Shown piece after piece: positions 9,135 through 16,777 of a DNA stretch of 64,000 bases (within the stretch, counting starts at the first letter, position 1; every line of letters starts with the position of its first letter). The notes under the pieces were generated by a model. It ran no database searches and was not told the DNA's origin. It saw only the letters and a list, made by a program, of their open reading frames with translations. Made by a program: the position numbers and the translations under genes. Source of the stretch: SXOA01 sp046593355 (GTDB taxonomy: Bacteria; Planctomycetota; Planctomycetia; Pirellulales; Pirellulaceae); assembly GCA_046593355.1 (NCBI GenBank), contig JBKJNY010000212.1:34372-98371 (forward strand). The letters run 5' to 3'.

Positions 9135-10536
9135 ATTTTCCTTCCACCACGCCCCCATTCGGCAGCGCGGTGTATACATTTTCCGGCGCCAGCCCCAGCC
9201 ACGGGTCGCTGCTCGGCGTCAGGAACAGCTCGGCATAGACCCGCTCGTTGAGCGTCTCCACGTCCGGGTGATACTTAGCATCCGCGAGCCACTCATGAAT
9301 CGTGCGGTGGAACCGGTATTCGTTCTTGACAGTGTCCAGCGCGATGGAACTCTCAAATGACGCGAACAGTTTCAGCATCGGATCTTCGACCACCCACTTG
9401 GACATGGACAATTTTCCCGCGGCAGCGGCCAGCGGCTGTTGGTTGCGAATCAGCGCGCGGCTGGCTTCGTCCAGCTTCGCTTTCTCGCTATGAAGCTTGG
9501 CGATGAAGTTCCAGACCCTTTCGTCCTCCAGATCTTCTGGCGCGACTTTGGTCAGATTCACTGCTTCGACAATACGGGCTTCCACGCGCATTTTGGGGAC
9601 GGCAATCCGGGTGGCGACTTCGGCACGGGGCGCTTTAGCCGCGGGAACTCGGACCTGCTGCTGGGCAGCCAGTTTCTTCATTTTGTCAAGAGAATTGCCG
9701 TCGCCTGCCAAAGCTCCCAGAGTCGCTTCGGCCCGCTGCCAATCCGCCTGCCAGGCCTTGGCCACTTCCTCCGCTTGCTGCTTATGGAAATCCGCCAGCA
9801 GGGAATTCCGCCGCGCGGCCGAAGCATCCGCCAGCAGACGAACCAGCGCCTCTCCGCGGGTGATGTGCCTCAGAAACGCCTTCGGTCCATACAGCCCGGG
9901 AATCGCATCGACCACCTGGCCATCGGGCATCAGCACGTAATGAATGCTGTTGCCCGTGAGCGTCCGCTCCATTTTGCGGCCGTCGCCAAAGTCAATCGTC
10001 ACCTTTGGCACCGGGCGGACGCTCCGCCAGTGGAGCACGAACCGCTCGCGGAGCGTCTGCGCAATCTCTGCATTGGAATACAGCGTCGTGCGGAAGAAGC
10101 GGCTGTTGGCGCAGCTGAACTCGTCGCTCAAGTTGCCGAGCATCCGCAGCGTGAGAATCGGCTTACCGCTTTTCAGGGCGACGGCTTTCGCCTGCTCCAA
10201 ATCCGTGTACCAGTAGAGCCGCGAAGATGTGCAGTATTTGGCCCCGCCGACCCGGTCGATGGCGTTGCTCAGTCGAGCAAATACGCTTGAGTAATCGGGA
10301 GGCGAGTTGGTGGCAAGGGTGCGCCGAATCTGCTCGTCGATCTCCTTCTTCGCGTCCAAGAGCGATGCGAGCCCTTCCGGCCCCGCCGCCCGCAACCGGC
10401 CGATGGCTGCTTCCGCCTGGCCCGCTTCGCCGTAGAGGATGGAATTGACCTCTTTCCCATCGAGTCCGCCGGCGAGCGCGATGGAAGCGAACGAAAGGAG
10501 CATCAGGGCCAGGCCAGTAATCCATGTACTTTTCAT
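9133..10536 (-). CDS. Secreted protein with a thioredoxin-like middle region
   Basis: 467 residues with a signal peptide (MKSTWITGLALMLLSFASIA, cleavage near ALAGG). Residues about 125-200 look like a thioredoxin-like fold (KAVALKSGKPILTLRMLGN, SNAEIAQTLRERFVLHW, YVLMPDGQVVDAIPGLYGP), but there is no CxxC. The remainder is helical and Ala-rich with no recognised domain. ATG at 10536 is preceded by GGGAGA. The TAG stop is the first base triplet next to the R1 palindrome. Function unknown; the thioredoxin-like call is by fold pattern only. Confidence 0.7.
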   Translation of the reverse strand: MKSTWITGLALMLLSFASIALAGGLDGKEVNSILYGEAGQAEAAIGRLRAAGPEGLASLLDAKKEIDEQIRRTLATNSPPDYSSVFARLSNAIDRVGGAKYCTSSRLYWYTDLEQAKAVALKSGKPILTLRMLGNLSDEFSCANSRFFRTTLYSNAEIAQTLRERFVLHWRSVRPVPKVTIDFGDGRKMERTLTGNSIHYVLMPDGQVVDAIPGLYGPKAFLRHITRGEALVRLLADASAARRNSLLADFHKQQAEEVAKAWQADWQRAEATLGALAGDGNSLDKMKKLAAQQQVRVPAAKAPRAEVATRIAVPKMRVEARIVEAVNLTKVAPEDLEDERVWNFIAKLHSEKAKLDEASRALIRNQQPLAAAAGKLSMSKWVVEDPMLKLFASFESSIALDTVKNEYRFHRTIHEWLADAKYHPDVETLNERVYAELFLTPSSDPWLGLAPENVYTALPNGGVVEGK

Positions 10537-10668
10537 TGCGATTCTCCCTATGCAGACGCGAATTGTGGGGCGATTCTCACCTTCTCCAGCGACTGAAGTA
10601 TAGAAGGCCCGGCCCGCCAAACGTGTAAAGCGTTTGTAACCACCCACATCGGGCAAGACGCCGACGCT

Positions 10669-11364
10669 TCAGGCTGGTGTAGCCGTCGTCAGATGGGCGA
10701 CAAAGAACAGGACCCCCACAAAATGGCAGGTGCTGCCGCCGATCACCCACAGGTGCCAGATGGCGTGGAAGTGATACCGCTGAAGATCGAGAATGAGAAA
10801 CACCGTGCCCAGCGTATAGCACAGGCCGCCGGCCGCCAGCAAACCCAGGGCGGGCAGAGGGACCGTCCCCAGAGTCAGGAGGGCCGGCACAATCGGCAGC
10901 CAGCCCAGAAGCAGATAGCTCCAGACGGTCGCGGCGTTGATGCGGTGGACGAGGAAAACCTTGGAAATGAATCCGCAGATGGCTCCGGTCCACATCACCC
11001 CCAGGAACACCCACCACGGACCTTGCCGCATGAAGGCCAGCGAAAAGGGGGTATAGCTGGCCGCGATGAGCACGTAGATGAGCCCCTGGTCCAGCATCCG
11101 GAACCAGTGCTTCCAGCGCCGATGCGAAACAAGGTGCGAAAACGTCGAAGCCGCATAGACCGCGATCAGGCCCGCCGCGAATACTCCGCAGCCGAAGACC
11201 CGCCAGGCATCCCCCTGGACCAGCGCCGTCCGAACCAGGATGACCGCCGCTAAAATGCTCAGCAGCAGACCGAAGCCGTGAGTGAGCGTGTTGAGCAGCT
11301 CCTTCCGCTCCGCCACGGCGTCAAGCGCATGTTCCCGCGGGCTGGAAGGACTATCGGAAGCCAT
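10669..11364 (-). CDS. PAQR/TrhA-family (hemolysin III-like) membrane protein
   Basis: 231 residues with about seven hydrophobic segments. The family hallmarks are the N-terminal ELLNTLTHGFGLLLSI, STFSHLVSHRRWKHWFRMLD, LIYVLIAASYTPF and the C-terminal HAIWHLWVIGGSTCHFVGV with the conserved His pair. Despite the hemolysin name, bacterial members are inner-membrane homologues of PAQR receptors with a presumed metal site. It starts 3 bases after the agmatine deiminase stop on the same strand, so the two are likely cotranscribed. Confidence 0.9.
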   Translation of the reverse strand: MASDSPSSPREHALDAVAERKELLNTLTHGFGLLLSILAAVILVRTALVQGDAWRVFGCGVFAAGLIAVYAASTFSHLVSHRRWKHWFRMLDQGLIYVLIAASYTPFSLAFMRQGPWWVFLGVMWTGAICGFISKVFLVHRINAATVWSYLLLGWLPIVPALLTLGTVPLPALGLLAAGGLCYTLGTVFLILDLQRYHFHAIWHLWVIGGSTCHFVGVLFFVAHLTTATPA

Positions 11365-11367
11365 CGT

Positions 11368-12537
11368 CTACTCCGGCTCTTGTTGCGACAGGCAGTGGAA
11401 GCTGCCCAGGCCCCAGATGAGATTCAGGCTCGGCGAGCCGACTACGCGGCGACCGGGAAGGAGGTCTTGCAGAATCTTGATGGCCTTGGCATCCGCCGGA
11501 TCCTCGAATTGCGGCACAATGACGCCGCTGTTGGCGAACACAAAGTTGCAATAACCGGCGGGCAGACGCTGACCGTCCACAAACTTCGCCGCGGGAAGCG
11601 GCAGCGGCACGAGCGACAGCGGCTGGCCGTCCTGATCGGTCATCCGCGCCAGCTCATTCCAGTTGAGCCGCGTGGGGGCATGGTTTTCATCATTCGGATC
11701 GTCGCAGACCGAAACTACCACAGTTCTCGGCCCCACGAACCGGGCAATCTGGTCAATATGACCATCCGTGTCGTCGCCGGCAATTTCGCCCCCCGTGAGC
11801 CAGAGAACCTTGCTCGCTCCAAGGTAGTCCCGCAGATACCGCTCCACGTCCGGCTGCGAAAGTTGCGGGTTGCGATTGGAATTGAGCAGGCACGACTTCG
11901 TGGTCAACACCGTTCCCAAGCCGTTGCCGTCGATCGCCCCGCCCTCCAGGATGATGCCGGGCGCGAACCACCTTCGGCCTTGCAGCTCGGCAATCTTCCG
12001 CGGCACCTCATTGTCCTTGTCGAACGGCGGATACTTCCCCCCCCAGGCGTTGTACTCCCAGTCGATGAGAGCCTTCTGTTCTACTTCCTGACTCCTGACC
12101 CCTGTCTCCTGACCCCTGGTTAGAAACGTCGGCCCATGGTCCCGGCACCAGGCGTCATTCGTCTCGATGTCGTGCAACGTGACGTTGCCCACGTCGCCGA
12201 CCAGTGCCCGCGCCTGCTGCAGCACCGCCTGGCCCCCTGCCAGGATATTTACCGGCTCGAACTGAGCGAGCGCGCGGACGAATTTGGCAAACTCCCCCGG
12301 CACCGGCTCGAAATGGTCGGGCCAGGTAGCGGGATTTTTCGGCCACGACAACCACGTGGAGGCATGAGCCTCCCATTCCGCCGGCCAGCGGTAGCCGAGC
12401 CCGGCGGGGAGTTCTGAAGTGTTGTTCGTTGGACCTGATGTCACTGCTTCTGCCTCTTCGGTTCCGCTCCAGCTTAATGCCGAGCCGCTAGGGGGCAAAG
12501 TCCTGCTCCGCACGCTCCGAAAGGGCAGCGTTTGCAT
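11368..12537 (-). CDS. aguA: agmatine deiminase
   Basis: Peptidyl-arginine-deiminase-family enzyme that hydrolyses agmatine to N-carbamoylputrescine. Diagnostic segments are LGYRWPAEWEAHASTWLSWP, NDAWCRDHGPTF, NAWGGKYPPF, GDDTDGHIDQIARFVGP, and the C-terminal SFHCLSQQEPE with the catalytic Cys. The N-terminus is uncertain: ATG at 12537 gives about 40 residues with no family match, and a GTG near 12446 is an alternative. Between NDAWCRDHGPTF and the NAWGGKY block is an insert, TRGQETGVRSQEVEQ, encoded by a dispersed repeat (12083-12122). It precedes the trhA-like gene by 3 bases. Confidence 0.88.
   Translation of the reverse strand: MQTLPFRSVRSRTLPPSGSALSWSGTEEAEAVTSGPTNNTSELPAGLGYRWPAEWEAHASTWLSWPKNPATWPDHFEPVPGEFAKFVRALAQFEPVNILAGGQAVLQQARALVGDVGNVTLHDIETNDAWCRDHGPTFLTRGQETGVRSQEVEQKALIDWEYNAWGGKYPPFDKDNEVPRKIAELQGRRWFAPGIILEGGAIDGNGLGTVLTTKSCLLNSNRNPQLSQPDVERYLRDYLGASKVLWLTGGEIAGDDTDGHIDQIARFVGPRTVVVSVCDDPNDENHAPTRLNWNELARMTDQDGQPLSLVPLPLPAAKFVDGQRLPAGYCNFVFANSGVIVPQFEDPADAKAIKILQDLLPGRRVVGSPSLNLIWGLGSFHCLSQQEPE
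12083..12122 (-). repeat. GGGGTCAGGAGACAGG-type direct repeat inside aguA
   Basis: On the minus strand the motif GGGGTCAGGAG occurs twice in tandem (GGGGTCAGGAGACA, then GGGGTCAGGAGTCAGG). It is translated in frame as RGQETGVRSQEVE within a loop of agmatine deiminase. The composition is unlike the surrounding coding sequence. Confidence 0.7.
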
Positions 12538-12607
12538 TTGCTCCGCAGTGACCTAGTGTTGCGGGCGGAACTGTAACTCGGCAACTGACTCTTGACAGGG
12601 GTAGGGA

Positions 12608-13030
12608 ATGGCCAGTTATCACGAGGTGGTGCGACACATCCTGGCGGACCAGCGAATTGATGAGGGGGAGTTGCAACAGCTATGCGAGCATGTGTATCGC
12701 AACGGCGCGCCCAGCCTGGACGACGTCCGGCTGCTGGTGGATCTCTATACGGGCGTGGCGAGCCTGTCCGAGGCGTTTGAAGACTTTTTCTATGGCGTGC
12801 TGAAAAAAGTGATCATGGCGGATGGTGAAATCCTACTGGGGGAGCAGTTCTATCTGCTCAAGGTGATTTACTCGGACCGCATCATCCGCCCCCGCGAGCT
12901 GGCGTTCCTGCGCGAGCTGCGGAGCGAGGCGAAGCATGTGACGCCCGATTTTGAGCAGCTCTGCCAGCACGCTTTCCAGGCTCCGGCAACGAACTGGAGT
13001 GTCGGCGGCGCGCTGGGGACGAGTGCGTAA
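12608..13030 (+). CDS. Small all-helical protein, possibly TerB-like
   Basis: 140 residues, no signal or membrane segment. Two similar helical blocks contain acidic turns (LADQRIDEGELQQLCEHV, IMADGEILLGEQFYLLKVI). The second resembles the xDGxIxxxExxLL pattern of TerB-like domains, which are often linked to membranes or metal stress. There is no Cys motif. ATG at 12608 follows GGGGTAGGG. It stands alone between divergent and convergent neighbours. The TerB-like idea is weak. Confidence 0.6.
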   Translation: MASYHEVVRHILADQRIDEGELQQLCEHVYRNGAPSLDDVRLLVDLYTGVASLSEAFEDFFYGVLKKVIMADGEILLGEQFYLLKVIYSDRIIRPRELAFLRELRSEAKHVTPDFEQLCQHAFQAPATNWSVGGALGTSA

Positions 13031-13046
13031 GCGCCGTTAATTCCCA

Positions 13047-13080
13047 CGGGTGGCACGCCCACGGCTTTGCGTGGGCGTGC
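13047..13080. repeat. Half copy of repeat family R6 (GGGTGGCACGCCCACGGC)
   Basis: GGGTGGCACGCCCACGGCTT followed by TGCGTGGGCGTG, itself a small inverted repeat. Full or half copies are at 24209-24292 and 62029-62062. Confidence 0.75.
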
Positions 13081-13190
13081 AGTGCGAAGTCTTCGGCGAA
13101 GGCGGGAAGTCAGAATAACGGCAGCAGAGTGATGAGGATAAATCGCAACATAGTAGTTATTAACTCTTACTCTTGATCCTAATCATAATC

Positions 13191-14090
13191 TTAATCCTGC
13201 TTTGTCTGTCGTTCTCGTCGCTGCGCCTCATATCGTAGAAAAAACTCCGCGGCCTTCTCTTTTCCCAGCATCCTCTCCAGCGGCCAATACGGGCGAGTTC
13301 CGCGGGCGCGGCGCTTGGGGGGCGAAGCGGGATGGCCGCCATAGCCGCATACCTGGCACTGTTCGCGCTGAGCGTCTGGCCAGGGGGAATTGCACGCCTG
13401 GCAATGGGGAACGAGATTCCACCAGGTGCCGCGGACTTCGCCTCGCGGATAGTGCCGCACGTGCAGGGGCAGAGCGTGCTCGTAGGCGGCGCTGAGGCCG
13501 AGAATCATTTGGTTCATAGCGCGGAGATAATCGGGATCGCTGCCGCCGGCATTGCGCAGAATGAACTTGAGCAGCAGGGCGCGCGGAGCGTCCAGGGGCG
13601 AGCGCATCCACAGGCCGTACCAGGCGGGCTTGGTGAGTGGAAAGTTCGTTTCGACATTGGCCCGCAGGTTCAGCCGATCAATGGCCTCTTCCACTGCGGC
13701 ATGAACTTCGGTTTCATTGGGCGGCAGCGGAACCATGCCGAAGCAGCCGGCGAGGCTGTTGGAATTTTCCTTCCGCATGGCATTGGCGGGACAACCAAGA
13801 CAAGCAGTTTCAGCGGCTAATTGTCCGCCGTAGAGAGGCAAAGCGTCATCCACGCGAAAGCCGTTCGTAGTAACCCGCATCAGCGGGTTATCAGCCGGCT
13901 GAAGCCGGTTGCTACACACATCAGGCTCAACGCAAAAGCCCTCAAAGACCCGCCCCTCAGCAGCCGCATCGCTATACGCTCGTAGCGTCCTCAAGTGGCG
14001 CTCGGTTCGCTCCGGGTCTTCAAAGCCGGCGATCTGCCGCAACGGGCAACGTCGCTCAAGAGCCCAGACGAGGAATTCAGGAGTTTGCAT
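13191..14090 (-). CDS. Unrecognised Cys-rich protein with C-terminal zinc-ribbon-like motif
   Basis: 299 residues from ATG at 14090; a longer start at 14120 would overlap the upstream gene. Cysteines cluster in the middle (TACLGCPANAMR) and near the C-terminus as a probable zinc ribbon, CQACNSPWPDAQREQCQVCG (CxxC...CxxC). The rest is helical with conserved-looking aromatic blocks (KPAWYGLWMRSP, RHYPRGEVRGTWWNLVPHC). I do not recognise the family. It is 17 bases downstream of the lipoprotein gene on the same strand. About 16 residues near position 60-75 are encoded by a palindromic repeat. Confidence 0.7.
   Translation of the reverse strand: MQTPEFLVWALERRCPLRQIAGFEDPERTERHLRTLRAYSDAAAEGRVFEGFCVEPDVCSNRLQPADNPLMRVTTNGFRVDDALPLYGGQLAAETACLGCPANAMRKENSNSLAGCFGMVPLPPNETEVHAAVEEAIDRLNLRANVETNFPLTKPAWYGLWMRSPLDAPRALLLKFILRNAGGSDPDYLRAMNQMILGLSAAYEHALPLHVRHYPRGEVRGTWWNLVPHCQACNSPWPDAQREQCQVCGYGGHPASPPKRRARGTRPYWPLERMLGKEKAAEFFLRYEAQRRERQTKQD
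13867..13916 (-). repeat. Palindromic repeat inside the 13191-14090 gene
   Basis: On the minus strand GTAGCAACCGGCTTCAGCCG then GCTGATAACCCGCTGATGCG and GGTTACTAC: two small hairpins bounded by GTAGCAAC and GTTACTAC. It is read without a stop as SNRLQPADNPLMRVTT. Confidence 0.7.
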
Positions 14091-14107
14091 GGTGGCTATC
14101 GGGGAAT

Positions 14108-14737
14108 CTAGTCCCACCATAAGAAGACCGTTCCTGTCCTGGCGATTTCCTCTTCAAGTTTCTCGACGGTACCTGTCCCTTGATCCACGATATCGGGGCA
14201 GAATTTATACAAGTCCTTGCAGAAACCAGTCAAATCCTTTGGCAAAGTTTGAAATCTGAACTCGATCGTGTCCGTCTCGGCGTGAAATATGTAAATGCCG
14301 TACTTGGAATCGTATTCTTGCAGCTTTCGCACCAGATCTTCGGTATCCATATCGAAGTTGACGGCATCGGATTGAGCGACTCGAAGGATGTCGAATTGGT
14401 TTTCTCCGAGTGCGACAACAACTTCGCTCCCCTGGTCCGGTGGATCAGCGAGGGAATGAGTGCAGCCAACAAATGCCAACAGCCCAGGCGCGAGTTCGCG
14501 TCGAAGATCGACGACCAAATCCTCCGCATTGTCCTCGGAGACTACCACGGAACGGGCTGCGGGATTCCTCTCGCGTCCAAAATCTCTGGTGGCGAACGGG
14601 CGTAGCGATTTCCCCGAAAGCTGAGACAGTCGTGCGGATGCATCTTCGAGAGTCAGTGCTTTGCTCCCTGGCGAAGTTGAATGTGAGGAGCAACCAGTCC
14701 CAAAGAAGATGGCGAGGAGAGCAGTCAGGAATCGCAT
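14108..14737 (-). CDS. Predicted lipoprotein, unknown function
   Basis: 209 residues. The N-terminus MRFLTALLAIFFGTGCSSHS has a lipobox-like FGTGC, so export with lipid attachment at Cys16 is likely. The mature part is mixed alpha/beta (LEDASARLSQLSGKSLRPF, LVRKLQEYDSKYGIYIF, GFCKDLYKFCPDIVDQGTGT). Terminal residues LEEEIARTGTVFLWWD resemble the DUF4253 family of small proteins, a tentative match. It precedes the Cys-rich gene by 17 bases on the same strand. Confidence 0.7.
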   Translation of the reverse strand: MRFLTALLAIFFGTGCSSHSTSPGSKALTLEDASARLSQLSGKSLRPFATRDFGRERNPAARSVVVSEDNAEDLVVDLRRELAPGLLAFVGCTHSLADPPDQGSEVVVALGENQFDILRVAQSDAVNFDMDTEDLVRKLQEYDSKYGIYIFHAETDTIEFRFQTLPKDLTGFCKDLYKFCPDIVDQGTGTVEKLEEEIARTGTVFLWWD

Positions 14738-14817
14738 GCTGGTACTACGCTTTCTTTTTTTTGTTTCTTGGCCTGATAAGGTTGAGCCGTCGAAACTCTC
14801 CGTCGATCAAATTCCCC

Positions 14818-16476
14818 CTAATGCTTAAAGTGCCGTCTCCCCGTGAAGATCATCGGAATCCCATACTGGTTGCAGGCGGCGATGACTTCGGGGTCTTTCA
14901 CGCTGCCGCCGGGCTGGATGATGGCGGCGACACCCGCGGCGGCGACTTTGTGGATGGAATCGGGGAAGGGGAAGAAGGCATCCGAGGCGAGGACCGAGCC
15001 GGCAGCTCGCTCACCCGCTTTGGCGATGGCAATCTCCACGGAATCGACGCGGCTCATCTGCCCGGCTCCGCAGCCGATGAGCGAGGCGTCTTTCGCCAGC
15101 ACAATCGCGTTGGACTTCACGTGCCGCACGATGCTCCAGCCGAAACGGAGGTCGGCGAGCTGCGCGTCGCTCGGCTTTGCGGATGTAACCACTTTCCAAT
15201 CGCTTTCGGGATCAGGCAGCACGTCGGCTTCCTGCACCAACATTCCCCCTTCAATCTGGCGGAAGTTGATGCGGGCTTGGGGCGTATCGAGCGGGCCGAC
15301 TTCCATCAGCCGCACGTTGGCTTTCCACTTGGGCTTGGTCGTGAGTATTTGAAAAGCCGCAGCCTCAAAGCTAGGTGCGACGACCGCCTCAATAAACAGG
15401 CCGGGCTCTGCCAGCACCTCCGCCGTCGCGGCATCCACCGGCCGATTGAACGCCAGGACGCCGCCGAACGCGCTTTGCGGGTCGCCTGCCAGGGCTCTCT
15501 TTGCAGCCTGATCTAGTTGAGCTCCCGTCGCCGCGCCGCACGGGTTGTTGTGCTTGATGACCGCAGCCGCCGGCTGCTCGAATCCGCGGACAATGGCCAG
15601 CGCGCTATCGAGGTCCAGCAGATTGTTGTACGAGAGTTCCTTCCCATGAAGCTGCTTCGCCGAAACCAGGCTCACACCCCTCGCCCCCGCCAGCCGGTAG
15701 ACCGATGCCTGCTGATGTGAGTTCTCTCCGTAACGAAGCTCGGCGTGCCTTTCCAAAGTCAGGCCAATCGATGCCGGAAATAGCCTTTCGCGATCCGCGA
15801 CGTCAGGGGGTCGGGAGTCTTTCGCGTCAGTGTTTTCTATTGATGGTGAACTTGTTGACGCGAAAGACTCCCGACCCCGGTCTTCCCCGCCGGCGAACCA
15901 GGCGGCAATCGCCGTGTCGTACTCCGCGGTATGGGCATAGGCTGCGCCCGCCAATTTCTGCCGCAGTGGGAAAGTAGTCGCCTTGTCCTTGGCGATTTCC
16001 GCAAGCACTTCCCCGTACTGGCTGGGACTCGTCACGATGGCCACAAAAGCATGGTTCTTAGCCGCCGCCCGGACCAGACTGGGGCCGCCGATGTCGATGT
16101 TTTCAATCGCTTCCTCGGGAGAAACGCCTTGCTTGGCGATAGTAGCTGCGAACGGATAGAGGTTGACGACGACCAGCTCGAAGGTGGCAATCTCGTGCTC
16201 CGCCACCGACTGCATGTCTTCCGCGTGGTCGTGCCGGCAGAGGATGCCGCCGAAAATCTTGGGGTGCAGCGTTTTCACTCTCCCATCCATCATCTCCGGA
16301 AAGCCAGTGTAGCGAGCCACGTCCTTGGCCTCGATACCGGCGGCGATCAGAAATTTCTGCGTCCCCCCCGTGGAAAAAATCTCCACCCCCGCCGCCGCCA
16401 GACCTTTGGCGAATTCGGCCAGGCCGGTTTTGTCGCTGACGCTGAGCAGGGCACGCTGGACGGGAGGGGAAGGCAT
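14818..16476 (-). CDS. purH: bifunctional AICAR formyltransferase / IMP cyclohydrolase
   Basis: 552 residues; catalyses the last two steps of IMP synthesis. The N-terminal MGS-like cyclohydrolase domain begins ALLSVSDKTGLAEFAKGL, with STGGT, GFPEMMDGRVKTLHPKI and NLYPF. The transformylase domain has LRYGENSHQ, KQLHGKELSYNNLLDLDSA, KHNNPCG and a C-terminal SDAFFPFPDSI...QPGGSVKD. ATG at 16476 is chosen because upstream codons translate the R5 palindrome. A 72-base R2 palindrome (24 codons) is inserted in frame at about residues 200-223, between the two domains. The downstream family IMP dehydrogenase (guaB) is elsewhere in the window. Confidence 0.94.
   Translation of the reverse strand: MPSPPVQRALLSVSDKTGLAEFAKGLAAAGVEIFSTGGTQKFLIAAGIEAKDVARYTGFPEMMDGRVKTLHPKIFGGILCRHDHAEDMQSVAEHEIATFELVVVNLYPFAATIAKQGVSPEEAIENIDIGGPSLVRAAAKNHAFVAIVTSPSQYGEVLAEIAKDKATTFPLRQKLAGAAYAHTAEYDTAIAAWFAGGEDRGRESFASTSSPSIENTDAKDSRPPDVADRERLFPASIGLTLERHAELRYGENSHQQASVYRLAGARGVSLVSAKQLHGKELSYNNLLDLDSALAIVRGFEQPAAAVIKHNNPCGAATGAQLDQAAKRALAGDPQSAFGGVLAFNRPVDAATAEVLAEPGLFIEAVVAPSFEAAAFQILTTKPKWKANVRLMEVGPLDTPQARINFRQIEGGMLVQEADVLPDPESDWKVVTSAKPSDAQLADLRFGWSIVRHVKSNAIVLAKDASLIGCGAGQMSRVDSVEIAIAKAGERAAGSVLASDAFFPFPDSIHKVAAAGVAAIIQPGGSVKDPEVIAACNQYGIPMIFTGRRHFKH
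15807..15878. repeat. R2 palindrome inserted in frame in purH
   Basis: Starts GGGGTCGGGAGTCTTTCGCG and ends with the complement CGCGAAAGACTCCCGACCCC. The length is 72 bases, a multiple of three. It is translated on the minus strand as a Ser/Asp/Arg-rich insert around RESFAS and DAKDSRPP. Confidence 0.9.
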
Positions 16477-16502
16477 GGAAGCGAGTTGGCAGAGGGATTC
16501 AA

Positions 16503-16556
16503 AGTAATCATCTCGCTTCGCGAGATGATTCCTCACGCGGAGCATGAGCAGTACTA
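16503..16556. repeat. Double hairpin, family R5
   Basis: AGTAATCATCTCGCTTCGCG with inner hairpin ATCTCGCTTCGCGAGAT, then CCTCACGCGGAGCATGAG and AGTACTA. The sister copy at 24831-24884 is cleaner. It lies in the 5' leader of purH. Confidence 0.8.
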
Positions 16557-16623
16557 TTCTTGCAGGCGGCAGAAGTTGCCGCAGATTCTGGTTTAAGGTG
16601 CGGGGAGAAGATGGTCAAGGATA

Positions 16624-16673
16624 GTCGCCTTTCGCTCCGCGAAAGTACGTGCTTTCGCGGAGCGAAAGGCGAC
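16624..16673. repeat. Palindrome, family R4 (GTCGCCTTTCGCTCCGCGAAAG)
   Basis: Perfect arms GTCGCCTTTCGCTCCGCGAA and the complement around a short spacer. A second copy is at 32517-32572. It is intergenic between the divergent purH and DUF1501 genes. Confidence 0.85.
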
Positions 16674-16777
16674 ATTGAATCTCTCGCTTGCCCCGCCCCT
16701 CCCAGCCGATGTATAAATAGAGGTGGATGGATACGAGGTCCGCCCCCCGCCTACGATAGCCGCTGGAAAGCCCACCT

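Noticed and set aside
13047..13080. Rho-independent terminator after the 12608 gene
   Set aside because: The hairpin belongs to the R6 repeat family and has no T-run, so a specific terminator cannot be claimed.
14090..14120. Alternative start of the Cys-rich gene at 14120
   Set aside because: It would overlap the lipoprotein gene's end, and ATG at 14090 gives a 17-base gap in line with an operon.
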